DNA of 64,000 nucleotides. Source: an uncultured Veillonellaceae bacterium (lineage in GTDB: Bacteria > Bacillota > Negativicutes > Selenomonadales > Selenomonadaceae). The DNA is taken from the NCBI GenBank assembly GCA_902801565.1, contig CADCIX010000007.1, positions 62,001 through 126,000 on the forward strand, written 5' to 3'. Below the pieces are notes generated by a model. The model worked only from the letters and a program-made list of their open reading frames with translations, had not been told where the DNA came from and ran no database searches. A program made the translations under genes and the position numbers. How positions within the stretch are numbered: position 1 is the stretch's first letter; the number at the start of each line of letters is the position of its first letter. Positions 31,891 through 40,507 of the stretch are shown here, piece after piece.

Positions 31891-33096
31891 ATGGAAAACT
31901 TTGATGAAGTCATTGAGCGGCGGGGAACTTCCTGTCTGAAATACGATTTTGCTGTCTCTCGCGGCTTGCCGGAAGATGTGCTGCCCTTCTGGGTGGCGGA
32001 CATGGATTTCCGGACACCCGGGCCGGTCATTGAGGAGCTCACGCGCCGCAGCCGTCACGGGATTTTCGGGTATACGGACGTGGAAGAGGACTATCGGTCC
32101 GTGCTTTCTGCCTGGTTTCGGTCGCGCCATGACTGGGAGCCGGATATGGAAGCGATGGTCATTACGCCGGGGGTGGTTTTTGCTATCTGCACGGCCATTC
32201 GTGCCCTGACAAAAGCGGGAGATGCTGTGCTGCTCTGCCCGCCGGTCTATTATCCATTTTCGGCCTCGATCCTTGAAAACCGGCGCAAGCTGGTGGAAAG
32301 CCCTCTCGTCCTGCGGGAAGGGAAGCAAGGGAAACCTGTCTATGAAATCGACTTTGAGGATTTTGAAAACAAGATTCGGGAACATCAAGTAAAACTCTTT
32401 TTGCTGTGCAGTCCCCACAATCCGGTGGGGCGTGTTTGGCGCAGGGAGGAACTTGCCCGTATTGGGGAAATTTGTCGGCGTCATCAGGTGGTCGTGGTGG
32501 CCGATGAGATCCATCAGGACTTTGTCCGTGAGGGATTCCACCACACAGTATTTGCAAGCCTTTCCCCTGAAATCGACGACCTCACCATTACCTGCACCAG
32601 TCCCAGCAAGACCTTCAATCTGGCCGGTCTGCAAATTTCCCATATATTTATCCGGAACGTCAAGCTGCGCCAAAGATTTCGCAGGGAGCTCTCCGCCGCC
32701 GGTTACAGTCAGCCGAATGCCCTTGGCCTTTTTGCGGCGCGGGCGGCTTACCGTCACGGCGAGTCCTGGCTGAAAGAGCTTCTTGTCTATCTGGAGGCGA
32801 ATCTTGAGCGAACCCGTGCATTTTTGGAGGAACACCTGCCCTTGGTCCGTCTGGTCGAACCGGAAGGCACCTACCTTTTGTGGCTGGATTTTTCGCGTTA
32901 TGGTTTTACGGACAAGGAGCTTGATGATATTATCATTCATCAGGGAAAACTTTGGCTGGACAGCGGGGCTATTTTCGGCACTGGCGGCCAGGGATTCCAG
33001 CGCATCAATATCGCCTGTCCCTGGACTACACTGCAGGAGGGGCTTGCCCGGTTGGCAGACTGCCTTGGATCTTCGGGCAGAAGAGGTGAATCCTGA
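31891..33096 (+). CDS. PatB/MalY-type C-S lyase (cystathionine beta-lyase)
   Basis: This 401-residue fold-type I PLP enzyme has the PatB/MalY features FWVADMDFRTPGPV near residue 30, HNPVGRVWRREEL, VADEIHQDF, and the PLP lysine in TSPSKTFNLAGLQ. These enzymes cleave cystathionine or S-alkylcysteines to give homocysteine or a thiol plus pyruvate and ammonia. It ends the sulfur island. ATG 31891 follows GAAAGGATGA; the frame is open 21 bases upstream to a TTG without a ribosome binding site. Confidence 0.88.
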   Translation: MENFDEVIERRGTSCLKYDFAVSRGLPEDVLPFWVADMDFRTPGPVIEELTRRSRHGIFGYTDVEEDYRSVLSAWFRSRHDWEPDMEAMVITPGVVFAICTAIRALTKAGDAVLLCPPVYYPFSASILENRRKLVESPLVLREGKQGKPVYEIDFEDFENKIREHQVKLFLLCSPHNPVGRVWRREELARIGEICRRHQVVVVADEIHQDFVREGFHHTVFASLSPEIDDLTITCTSPSKTFNLAGLQISHIFIRNVKLRQRFRRELSAAGYSQPNALGLFAARAAYRHGESWLKELLVYLEANLERTRAFLEEHLPLVRLVEPEGTYLLWLDFSRYGFTDKELDDIIIHQGKLWLDSGAIFGTGGQGFQRINIACPWTTLQEGLARLADCLGSSGRRGES

Positions 33097-33141
33097 TACA
33101 TAATGAGAAGATTTCTAAAATGATATGGACTTTTCGGTGAT

Positions 33142-33169
33142 GGCTGCCAATTGGCGGCCTTTTGTTTTG
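33142..33169 (+). terminator. Rho-independent terminator after the C-S lyase gene
   Basis: A 7-bp stem with one G-T pair (GGCTGCC / GGCGGCC) around AATT is followed by TTTTGTTTT. It lies between convergent genes. Confidence 0.8.
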
Positions 33170-33205
33170 TCCGGAAATTTGGGGCAGAAGGTACATGATG
33201 CAGGG

Positions 33206-34474
33206 CTATTTACAAGATAGGGCGGCTGAGAAACTCAGTCGTTTATGCAGGAAAGGAGAGCTTATATAGCGCACAGGGATGGGCGGAGAAAGAATCGTGG
33301 ACTCTGGCGACATAGGGATTTTTTTTGCCGGTGCAAGGGTACGGGTGAAATCTGTCGTATCCGTGCTGATCTGCAGGGCTGCTTTCCCGGTCTGCCCATT
33401 CACCATGACACGAACCAGGCTGTTTCCATCTGCCGGAAGGAACTCCAGCGAATATATGGGGAGCAGCACCAGGCCATAGGTGTGTTGCCTGAGGTCGCGG
33501 GATATCCAGCGAAGTTGCACCCAATCAAGTCCAAAGGCCTCTTTGAGTCGACGGGGTGCCGTTCTCTGGAGCATCCAGTTGGGGATTTTTCTCTGCCATT
33601 CTCCCAGATTTTCTGAAGCCAAAAGCTGTATATTTCCTTCCAGGTAGGCGGGCTTTAGGGCGGTCAACTCGCCATAGTTCCAGGGAGCCAGCTCATCCAA
33701 CAGATACATGTCATAGATGATCGATCGGGGCCAGGCCCAATCCAGGCATTCCTGATAGTACCAGAATGTCCCCTGCTCGCATTCGGCCTGCATTTTCCAG
33801 CGGAGATCTGCCAATTGCACCGGGATATAGGTTGCAATCAGCTCCTTTTCGGCCTGACGGGTCAGGTCTTCTGTCTGCATATTGTGCAGATCTTCTGCAA
33901 AGTACCGTGCCAGCTCCTGTACCTTCCTCAGGGCTGCTTCTCGTGGAAGCGCAAAGGGCAGACAGGAACTGTAAAGATTGAGTTTTCGTCCAATCACCAG
34001 CCGTTCATCATATTTTCCGGTAGCGATCTGCTCCTGTTCGCCAAATTTATTGTTGCAATAGGGGCAGGTGAAGATGCCTTCGGCCAGAAGGACTCTCAGA
34101 TGTTGGCCGCAGTGGGGGCAGGTCAGCTCATAGCAGCGTTGGTCATGTATGGCATGGTAGGCCTCGGCATCCCTGGACAGGATCTTCAGGTCAGGCGCCA
34201 ACAGTCGTCGGGTGCGCTCATCCTGAGGCGGGGGATCAAGGGCGTCCTTATCCTCTATAGCGACATGGCCCAGTTTCAGCATATCATCCACGATTTCCAC
34301 CGGCTTATGACGGAATTTTACTGGCGGTGCGAAGTCCTCGAAGGTCACGGCAAAGGGATGAAAATTGTCACAGTAAAGGCAGCGAAAACCGCCGAGTTTC
34401 ATATCAGGATACATGGGTGCTCCGCAGTTTTCGCAGGCCAGCACCGAAATCCTGATCCTTGATCTTTCTGGCAT
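33206..34474 (-). CDS. Multi-zinc-ribbon protein, function unknown
   Basis: This 422-residue cytoplasmic protein starts with one zinc ribbon (CENCGAP...CLYCDN) and has a second near residue 118 (CPHCGQH...CPYCNN). The middle is rich in aromatic residues (WKMQAECEQGTFWYYQECLDW), and the end carries the GQTGKAAL element seen in the TFIIB-type zinc-ribbon hypothetical proteins of Firmicutes. No enzyme motif is visible. The last 40 residues are of low complexity and may differ from relatives. ATG with GGAGG six bases upstream supports this start. It faces away from the diguanylate cyclase gene and is alone on its strand here. Confidence 0.75.
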   Translation of the reverse strand: MPERSRIRISVLACENCGAPMYPDMKLGGFRCLYCDNFHPFAVTFEDFAPPVKFRHKPVEIVDDMLKLGHVAIEDKDALDPPPQDERTRRLLAPDLKILSRDAEAYHAIHDQRCYELTCPHCGQHLRVLLAEGIFTCPYCNNKFGEQEQIATGKYDERLVIGRKLNLYSSCLPFALPREAALRKVQELARYFAEDLHNMQTEDLTRQAEKELIATYIPVQLADLRWKMQAECEQGTFWYYQECLDWAWPRSIIYDMYLLDELAPWNYGELTALKPAYLEGNIQLLASENLGEWQRKIPNWMLQRTAPRRLKEAFGLDWVQLRWISRDLRQHTYGLVLLPIYSLEFLPADGNSLVRVMVNGQTGKAALQISTDTTDFTRTLAPAKKIPMSPESTILSPPIPVRYISSPFLHKRLSFSAALSCK

Positions 34475-34710
34475 GGTAAGTCCTCCGTCTTCATATCATA
34501 TTATTATTGTATCATGTTTTGGATAATAAGGGGGAGCCGTATAGCTCAAAAATATCGGGGTGGGGTAACATCAAAAAATTTTGAATCTTAGCAGGAATAA
34601 TGAAAATCACATAGAAGTATGGAAATATAGTGGAGTGTGTCATAAAATGAACGGATTGGGACATAAATCAAAGGTCCTAAGGAAATGCTAAGCTTCTGGT
34701 GTTACATAAC
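34475..34710. other. AT-rich intergenic stretch with no gene found
   Basis: This stretch separates the zinc-ribbon gene (reading left) from repeat copy B. It holds scattered AT-rich -10-like sequences (TATCATATTATTATTG near 34493) but no promoter pair I would defend. No RNA gene or open frame of note was seen. Confidence 0.5.
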
Positions 34711-34766
34711 GGGGATGTTGAAAAATGGCCGTTGTAGTGTGCTGGCGGAGTTTTTCAACACGCTCC
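34711..34766 (+). repeat. Internally deleted copy of the MITE-like element
   Basis: The sequence joins the left end (GATGTTGAAAAA) directly to the right end (AAAAATGGCCGTTGTAGTG ... GAGTTTTTCAACACGC) of the element at 6961-7125, with a few mismatches. Its terminal repeats still pair to form a hairpin. As with the full copy, its right end lies about 20 bases before a start codon, here that of the diguanylate cyclase. Confidence 0.75.
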
Positions 34767-34785
34767 AGGTGAAAAGGTGATTATT

Positions 34786-36192
34786 ATGGCAAGCAAAAGG
34801 ATCCAAAAACCTTTAAAAAGAAGTGTTGAAATAGGATGTATTTCGTTTGTATTGGTACTGTGCCTGTGCCTTGGTGTCAGCATATATTTCAGTTATAGAG
34901 ATTTCTTTTTTAAACAGAGCGAGGAACATATAAGAAACATCATTACTTATGTAATTGGTTATATTGATAATGATGACTTGAAACATTGTGCAGAAACGAA
35001 AGTAGAAAGCGAAAAATATAAAAAATTGATGGCCTTCATGGATGATGTCAAGGAAGATTTTAATCCGCAGTATCTTTATATCATAAGGCCATTAAAAGAA
35101 AATGGCGGAAATCATGTCATGATACTTCTGAGTGCCGAAAACAATTATGACCGCTATGAAAACACAGAAGGAAATCTGTATCTTGGCGATATAACAGAAG
35201 ACGAATATACAAAAGAAGAAGTGGATATTTATCATAATGTTATGGGTGAAAAAGACATAGTTTTCATGGAAAGCAACACCTATTGGGGGCGTTCCTATTG
35301 TGGTTTCTATGCTCTGCGTGATTCTACAGGAGCTCCCTATGCGATTTTGGGTGTCGATATCGACCTGACACAGATGTATCATGATATCCTGGATAAAACG
35401 ATTAATGTTCTTTTGATCATCATTGTCATTGGTGCGATATTCATTTATGTATTTCTCATCTGGACATCAAAGAATATAACAGGTCCTATTGAATTGCTGG
35501 AAAAAAGTGCTATTAGATACATTGAACATAGCAAGCATGTAAGTTCACCCGATAAACTTGACTTTGAAAAACCAAATCTTGATATAGAGAATGAAGTCGA
35601 GTCTTTAAGCAATACGATAGGCCAAATGACAGAAAATATAAAAGACTACATGTTGCAGGTTATTTCTGCAGAAAAAGAGACGGCTTACATGAAACAACTT
35701 GCAAATACCGATTCTCTTACCGGTGTAAGAAATAAATTTGCATATGACGAGAGAGTGGAAAATCTCAATGAAAAGATATCAAAGGATCGCATAGATAATT
35801 TTGGCATCCTTATGATGGACCTTAATTTCTTAAAGAAGATAAATGATACCTATGGTCATGAGTATGGGGATATGCTTATCCAGAATTTCTGCGGTGTTGC
35901 ATGCGATGTGTTTGCTCATTCTCCTATATACAGGACAGGCGGTGATGAATTTGTAGTCATTCTCCAGAAAAGGGACCTGGAAAATGTTGATCAGTTACTT
36001 TCAGATTTTGAGGGAAATTTAAGCAGACTTTCCAGCAAGGAAAACGCCAAGCCTTGGGAAGCGCCTTCTGTCGCTGTAGGAAAGGCTTATTTTGATAGAA
36101 ATACGGATTCCTGCGTAGAAGATGTATTCCGCCGTGCAGATGACGCCATGTATAAAAGAAAAAAAGAAATGAAGGCTGAACGTACTGACTAG
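34786..36192 (+). CDS. Membrane-bound diguanylate cyclase (GGDEF)
   Basis: This 468-residue protein makes the second messenger c-di-GMP. It has an N-terminal membrane helix (about 16-38), an extracytoplasmic sensor region (about 40-200, PAS/Cache-like in layout), a second helix (about 205-228) and a HAMP-like/coiled linker. The GGDEF domain has TDSLTGVRNKFAYDE and an intact RTGGDEFVVI active site near residue 385. The signal is unknown. The gene is clearly more AT-rich than its neighbours, with many AAA/ATA/GAA codons, and lies between two repeat fragments, both consistent with transfer from elsewhere. ATG 34786 follows AAAGGTGA. Confidence 0.93.
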   Translation: MASKRIQKPLKRSVEIGCISFVLVLCLCLGVSIYFSYRDFFFKQSEEHIRNIITYVIGYIDNDDLKHCAETKVESEKYKKLMAFMDDVKEDFNPQYLYIIRPLKENGGNHVMILLSAENNYDRYENTEGNLYLGDITEDEYTKEEVDIYHNVMGEKDIVFMESNTYWGRSYCGFYALRDSTGAPYAILGVDIDLTQMYHDILDKTINVLLIIIVIGAIFIYVFLIWTSKNITGPIELLEKSAIRYIEHSKHVSSPDKLDFEKPNLDIENEVESLSNTIGQMTENIKDYMLQVISAEKETAYMKQLANTDSLTGVRNKFAYDERVENLNEKISKDRIDNFGILMMDLNFLKKINDTYGHEYGDMLIQNFCGVACDVFAHSPIYRTGGDEFVVILQKRDLENVDQLLSDFEGNLSRLSSKENAKPWEAPSVAVGKAYFDRNTDSCVEDVFRRADDAMYKRKKEMKAERTD

Positions 36193-36239
36193 TGCAACAG
36201 ATTTTAAATACCTTACTGCCTCACTTGTTCAGATTTCCA

Positions 36240-36300
36240 TCTGTTGCGTTGTCGTTCGCTTGACGTAGCTCTGCTACGCCTGCGCTCCAGATGACTGCAT
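36240..36300 (+). repeat. Repeat fragment sharing a palindromic core with the MITE-like element
   Basis: TTGACGTAGCTCTGCTACG at 36260-36278 is the exact complement of 19 bases inside the full element (7035-7053), including the CGTAGC/GCTACG palindrome. Flanking bases (GTTCGC on one side, CCTGCGC on the other) are also similar. The terminal GTGTTGAAAAA sequences are missing, so this is either a fragment or a separate family with the same core. It lies between the diguanylate cyclase and the AGCS symporter; nothing else was seen in this 190-base gap. Confidence 0.6.
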
Positions 36301-36382
36301 ATCGGGCAATTATTATGGATATGAACGAGGCGGGACACTAGAAGTGCCATAAGTCAGCGATGATGGAGAAAGTGGGGATAAA

Positions 36383-37816
36383 ATGGAGTCATTTGCGGAA
36401 TTCTTGTTTGCTGTGGATGAGGCCGTATGGGGAACGCCCATGACCGTGATCCTGATTGGCACGGGCATTCTTCTGTCTGTGCGGTTTGGGTTTCGCTATC
36501 AGAGAATGGTCATGTTCAATGCCCGACATACCTTTGGCAAGATATGGGGAAAAGACCAGGATGAGGGCGAGGGCACGATTTCCGGGTTCCGTGCGGCCTG
36601 CACAGCCTTGGCGAATACTGTGGGAACGGGAAATATCAGCGGCGTGGCAACGGCCATTGTGAGCGGCGGGCCGGGAGCCTTGTTCTGGATGTGGTTTTCC
36701 GCCTTTTTTGGCATGTCCACCAAAGCCTGTGAGATCATTATTGGACAGCGATACCGCGAGCATTACAAGAATTCCATGGATGAGTATGTTTGCGATCGCT
36801 CCTTTGTGCTGAAGAATGCCTTTGGCTGGAAGCGGGGGGCAGTACTCCTGGCGGTGTTCTGCTTTGTGTTCGGCCCATGGACCTGCTGTGTGCAGACGGA
36901 GGCCGTGGTCGGGTCCATCGGGGAGGCTTTCGGGCTTTCCGGTTTTGTTGTGGCGGCCATCATTGGGGTTACCTGCCTGGTCACGATATGGGGCGGCCTG
37001 CGGCGCATTTCCGAGGTGATGGGAAAAGCGGTGCCGATCATGGCGGCAGCCTATATCCTCATGGGCATGGGCATTATAATCCTTCATTGGCGGGAAATCC
37101 CTGATGTTTTGTCCCTCATCTTTGTCAGTGCATTCTCTCCAACCGCCGCAGCGGGTGGGTTTGCCGGTGCCACGGTACGGGATGCGATCCAGTATGGCGT
37201 CGCCCGCGGTATCTATTCCAACGATGTGGGAACGGGCTATGGCATGATTGCCCATGCCAGTGCCAAGGTGGATCATCCGGTGCGCCAGTCCCTGTGGGGA
37301 TGGGGCGAGGTCTTTCTCGATACGATGATCATTTGTTCCATCACGGCATTCACCATCATCATCACGGGAGCGTACTATACGAGTGACGCGACTTCGGGAA
37401 CGCTCACGACGGTGGCTTTCAGCAACATATACGGGAGCCTGGGCGGGCAGCTGACCGCAGTTGTCATAGCGGTGCTGGCCTGGACGACCATCATTGGCAT
37501 GTATTATACCTGCGAGAAATCCGTGAACTATGCCTTCGGGGATACGGCGGCAAACAAGAAATTCATGCCGCTGTACAAGATCTACTATCTTCTGCCATGC
37601 GTGGTCTTTTATGATGTGCAGGCTGATGTGCTCTGGGCCTTTACGGATATCCTCTCTGCTTTGTACGTCGCCATTACGATTTTTATCATCGTGGCCAAGC
37701 GCAAGGAAATCTTCCGTGTCTTTGATGATTTTTGGAAGCGCTACCTGCCGGCGAAGGAACGGGGGGAGAACCCGCCGATGGTGTCATTTGATTGTGGAAA
37801 AGGAGAGAAATCATGA
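36383..37816 (+). CDS. AGCS-family sodium:amino acid symporter
   Basis: This 477-residue protein is an alanine/glycine:cation symporter with 10-11 hydrophobic segments. Characteristic stretches are FRAACTALANTVGTGNISGVATAI near residue 70, GPGALFWMWFSAFFGMSTKACE, and GTGYGMIAHASAKVDHP. It imports an amino acid with sodium. Its stop overlaps the start of the homocysteine methyltransferase gene, so the substrate may be methionine-related (S-methylmethionine or methionine) rather than alanine. That is inference from context only. Confidence 0.9.
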   Translation: MESFAEFLFAVDEAVWGTPMTVILIGTGILLSVRFGFRYQRMVMFNARHTFGKIWGKDQDEGEGTISGFRAACTALANTVGTGNISGVATAIVSGGPGALFWMWFSAFFGMSTKACEIIIGQRYREHYKNSMDEYVCDRSFVLKNAFGWKRGAVLLAVFCFVFGPWTCCVQTEAVVGSIGEAFGLSGFVVAAIIGVTCLVTIWGGLRRISEVMGKAVPIMAAAYILMGMGIIILHWREIPDVLSLIFVSAFSPTAAAGGFAGATVRDAIQYGVARGIYSNDVGTGYGMIAHASAKVDHPVRQSLWGWGEVFLDTMIICSITAFTIIITGAYYTSDATSGTLTTVAFSNIYGSLGGQLTAVVIAVLAWTTIIGMYYTCEKSVNYAFGDTAANKKFMPLYKIYYLLPCVVFYDVQADVLWAFTDILSALYVAITIFIIVAKRKEIFRVFDDFWKRYLPAKERGENPPMVSFDCGKGEKS

Positions 37817-38754
37817 ACTGCATTGAGGAAATTCTGGCAAAATATCCCATGGTTGTTCTGGACGGGGCCTTTGCAACCGAGCTTGAGGCGAGGGGATTCG
37901 ATATCAATGATGCACTGTGGTCAGCGAAAGCCTTGCACGAACGGCCCGATTTGGTGAAAGAGGTGCATCTGGATTACCTTCGTGCGGGAGCCGATGTGGT
38001 GGAGAGCGCCAGTTATCAGGCCACGGTGGAAGGATTCCTGCGCATAGGGCTGACAAAGGAACGGGCAGAGGAATTGATCCGGCTCTCTGTGAAACTGGCA
38101 AGAGAGGCGAGGGATGAGTTCCTGGAGGAAATGGGTGAGGGACGCCCAAGGCCTCTTGTGGCAGCATCGGTGGGACCCTATGGCGCATTTCTGGCGGATG
38201 GATCGGAGTATCGCGGTGAATATGGTCTGGAGGAGGATGCTCTGGTTCGTTTCCACGCGGACAGGATGCAGATGCTGGCGGAGGCGGGGGCCGATCTTCT
38301 TGCTGTGGAGACGCTGCCCTGTCTGGTGGAGGCAAAGGCGGTTGTTCACGCCGTACGGGAGAAGCGGATTGCTGTTCCTCTTTGGGTGTCCTTTTCCTGC
38401 AAGGACGAGAAGCATATCAGTGATGGAACGGAAATCTCTGCCTGTGCTGCCTGGCTGAACCAGGCGCAGGAAGTGGCTGCTGTCGGCCTGAACTGTACGG
38501 CGCCGCAATATGTCGTTTCCTTGATTCAGGAGATCAAGGCGCATACGGACAAGCCTGTTGTGGTCTATCCGAATTCGGGTGAGACCTACGATCCCGCATC
38601 GAAAACATGGCAGGGCGCGGCAGTGGGCTTTGCAGAGCGGGCCGAGGAATGGTATAGGGCCGGAGCGAGGCTGATCGGCGGCTGCTGCCGGACAAAACCC
38701 AGGGATATCTGGGAGATTGCCTGCATGAGAGAAAGAGCAGCAAGGAACTCTTGA
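37813..38754 (+). CDS. mmuM: Homocysteine S-methyltransferase (MmuM type)
   Basis: This 313-residue zinc enzyme transfers a methyl group from S-methylmethionine (or S-adenosylmethionine) to homocysteine to give methionine. The start VVLDGAFATELEARG, ASYQATVEGFL, and the zinc-ligand cysteines in GLNCTAP and GGCCRTKP are all present. It is cobalamin-independent and lacks the folate and B12 domains of MetH. The ATG overlaps the symporter stop (ATGA). E. coli pairs mmuM with an APC-family permease; here the partner is of the AGCS family. Confidence 0.92.
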   Translation: MNCIEEILAKYPMVVLDGAFATELEARGFDINDALWSAKALHERPDLVKEVHLDYLRAGADVVESASYQATVEGFLRIGLTKERAEELIRLSVKLAREARDEFLEEMGEGRPRPLVAASVGPYGAFLADGSEYRGEYGLEEDALVRFHADRMQMLAEAGADLLAVETLPCLVEAKAVVHAVREKRIAVPLWVSFSCKDEKHISDGTEISACAAWLNQAQEVAAVGLNCTAPQYVVSLIQEIKAHTDKPVVVYPNSGETYDPASKTWQGAAVGFAERAEEWYRAGARLIGGCCRTKPRDIWEIACMRERAARNS

Positions 38755-38788
38755 TGGGGAGACCAATGAAAGGAGGTTCCATGGTTGC

Positions 38789-38817
38789 TTGACGTGCAGG
38801 AGAATATGTGGTAAAGT
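38789..38817 (+). promoter_or_regulatory. Promoter of the pyrimidine operon
   Basis: TTGACG (38789-38794), a 17-bp spacer and TAAAGT (38812-38817) lie just before the PyrR-type leader. They would start transcription about 20 bases ahead of the PyrR-binding sequence. Confidence 0.6.
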
Positions 38818-38845
38818 AGTCTGAAAGAGCATATTACCTTTAATT

Positions 38846-38948
38846 ACAGTCCTGCGAGGCTGAAAGGAAACTTTTTGGGATGCACGCTTCCTGCTAAGAC
38901 TAGGATAAGTGGAGCTTTCTTGTGCCTGCGCATGAGAAAGCTCTTTTT
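38846..38948 (+). promoter_or_regulatory. PyrR-type RNA attenuator of the pyr operon
   Basis: ACAGTCCTGCGAGGCTGAAAGG at 38846-38867 (written in two parts: ACAGTCCTGCGAGG and CTGAAAGG) matches the PyrR-binding loop of Gram-positive pyr leaders (AGTCC...GAGGCT...AAGG). Downstream is the terminator at 38912-38948. In the known mechanism, PyrR with UMP stabilises this loop and lets the terminator form when pyrimidines are plentiful. No pyrR gene is in the window. Confidence 0.85.
38912..38948 (+). terminator. Attenuator terminator of the pyr leader
   Basis: A perfect 9-bp stem (GAGCTTTCT / AGAAAGCTC) extends inwards through TTGTGC/GCATGA and is followed by TTTTT. It is the expected regulated terminator of the PyrR leader, but the next gene is now a transposase. 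Confidence 0.85.
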
Positions 38949-38989
38949 GTGTTGTGATGTGATTCTAAACCACACGCCTTAACGGCACC

Positions 38990-40480
38990 ATCATAAACGA
39001 AACCCCCTCCAGTTGTGGTACAATATAGCTAGACGTTACAAGGTCGATCTCTTTTTGAGACTCGAACTCGTGTTCTAAACTGATCTGGCCTCTTTTTTGC
39101 ACCACATTTTGTTCCTACGAGGACGTATAGTAAAATGAGCAAATCATAAGAGGCCACGTCGTACAGTTACTGGAGGTGGACTTCATGGAAGTGTTGTACG
39201 AACGTTGCTGTGGGATTGATGTGCACAAACGAATCGTGGTTGCTTGCTTGAAATGTGGCAAAAAGCAGGAACTCCGTGAGTTTGGCACTACGACAGAGGA
39301 ACTTCGTTCCCTTACCGAATGGCTCTTGAACAACGGCTGCCAGATGATTGCCATGGAAAGCACGGGGTCCTATTGGAAGCCGCTCTATAATATCTTTGAG
39401 CTTTCCGCCTTGGATGCCATGGTAGTCAATGCCCGCGACATGAGGAACGTCCCCGGTCGCAAGACGGATGTCAAGGATGCCGAATGGATTGCTGATCTTT
39501 TGCAGCACGGCCTTCTCCGTGCCAGCTATATCCCGACCAGGGAACAGCGCGAGCTTCGCGAGTTGTCCCGTTACAGGAAAAGCCTCATTGAAGAGCGTGC
39601 TCGCGAGCTGAACCGTCTCCAGAAAATGTTGGAAGGCGGCAACATCAAGCTGGCCAGCGTGGTGTCCAACATCAACGGCAGAAGCGCACGGAACCTATTG
39701 GCACATATGCTAAAGCATGACACGTCCCTGACCAAGGAAGAAGTTTCTGCCATGATACATGGCCGTTTGCGCCATAAGGTAGAAGCTATTATGAAGGCAA
39801 TGGATGGATTTCTCACGCCGTTACAAAAGCAGTTGATGCTTAAAGTTGTCGACCACATCGATGACATGACCAGGCGAATTGGGGAAATGGACGACATGAT
39901 GAACCAGTACCTCTCGGAATACCATGAGGCAATCCAGAAACTGGACGAAATCCCTGGCATTGGTCGCCAGAGTGCTGAGACCATCTTGGCGGAGACAGGG
40001 CTTGACATGAGCCGTTTCCCTACAGCGAAACATTTCTCCAGTTGGGCAGGCTTGGCTCCGGGCAACAATGAAAGCGCAAAGAAGCGACGGCATGGAAGAA
40101 CAACCAAAGGGAATATCACCCTGAAAACAACATTGATTCAATGCGCCAAAGCTGCGGCCAAGAAAGCTGATTCCTTCCTTTCGGCACAATACCAGAGGCT
40201 TGTCGTCCGACGAGGGGCAAACCGTGCTACGGTTGCTGTCGCCCACACGATGCTTATAGCGATTTACCACATGCTCAAAAACAACGTCCCGTTTTCTGAC
40301 CTTGGCGCGAATTATTACAATCAGTTCAACACACAAAGCAAGGTCAACCATTACTTGAAAAAACTCAGACAATTGGGCTGGGAGCCAGATACTGCCACTA
40401 TTCCGGCTGCAGCTGTATAGTGAAAAAATGTTTTTTTCAGCTATAGGGACTTTTTGCGCTTTTTTAGGGACTTCGTACTA
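38990..40480 (+). mobile_element. IS110-family insertion sequence (ends approximate)
   Basis: A single transposase gene with about 200 bases of non-coding sequence before it and some 60-80 after it lies between the pyr attenuator and pyrB, where other genomes have a short gap. The left part contains a GGCCTCTT ... AAGAGGCC inverted pair (39087-39094 and 39148-39155). IS110 elements lack long terminal repeats and often make no target duplication, so exact ends cannot be read from this one copy. Confidence 0.75.
39185..40420 (+). CDS. IS110-family DEDD transposase
   Basis: This 411-residue protein has the two halves of IS110/IS116/IS902 transposases. The N-terminal DEDD domain has CGIDVHKRIVVAC, AMESTGSYW and KTDVKDAEWIADLL. 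The C-terminal domain has the helix-hairpin-helix-like IPGIGRQSAETILAE, SSWAGLAPGNNESA, RRHGRTTKGN and the family serine region. It looks full length with no frameshift, so the element may still be mobile. ATG 39185 has GGAGG 8 bases upstream. Confidence 0.93.
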   Translation: MEVLYERCCGIDVHKRIVVACLKCGKKQELREFGTTTEELRSLTEWLLNNGCQMIAMESTGSYWKPLYNIFELSALDAMVVNARDMRNVPGRKTDVKDAEWIADLLQHGLLRASYIPTREQRELRELSRYRKSLIEERARELNRLQKMLEGGNIKLASVVSNINGRSARNLLAHMLKHDTSLTKEEVSAMIHGRLRHKVEAIMKAMDGFLTPLQKQLMLKVVDHIDDMTRRIGEMDDMMNQYLSEYHEAIQKLDEIPGIGRQSAETILAETGLDMSRFPTAKHFSSWAGLAPGNNESAKKRRHGRTTKGNITLKTTLIQCAKAAAKKADSFLSAQYQRLVVRRGANRATVAVAHTMLIAIYHMLKNNVPFSDLGANYYNQFNTQSKVNHYLKKLRQLGWEPDTATIPAAAV

Positions 40481-40507
40481 AGGTTTCATAATAAAGGAGT
40501 GGTCGGT

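Noticed and set aside
38990-40480. Exact insertion boundaries and target duplication of the IS110 element.
   Set aside because: IS110 elements lack clear terminal repeats, and with a single copy and no empty site the ends cannot be fixed.
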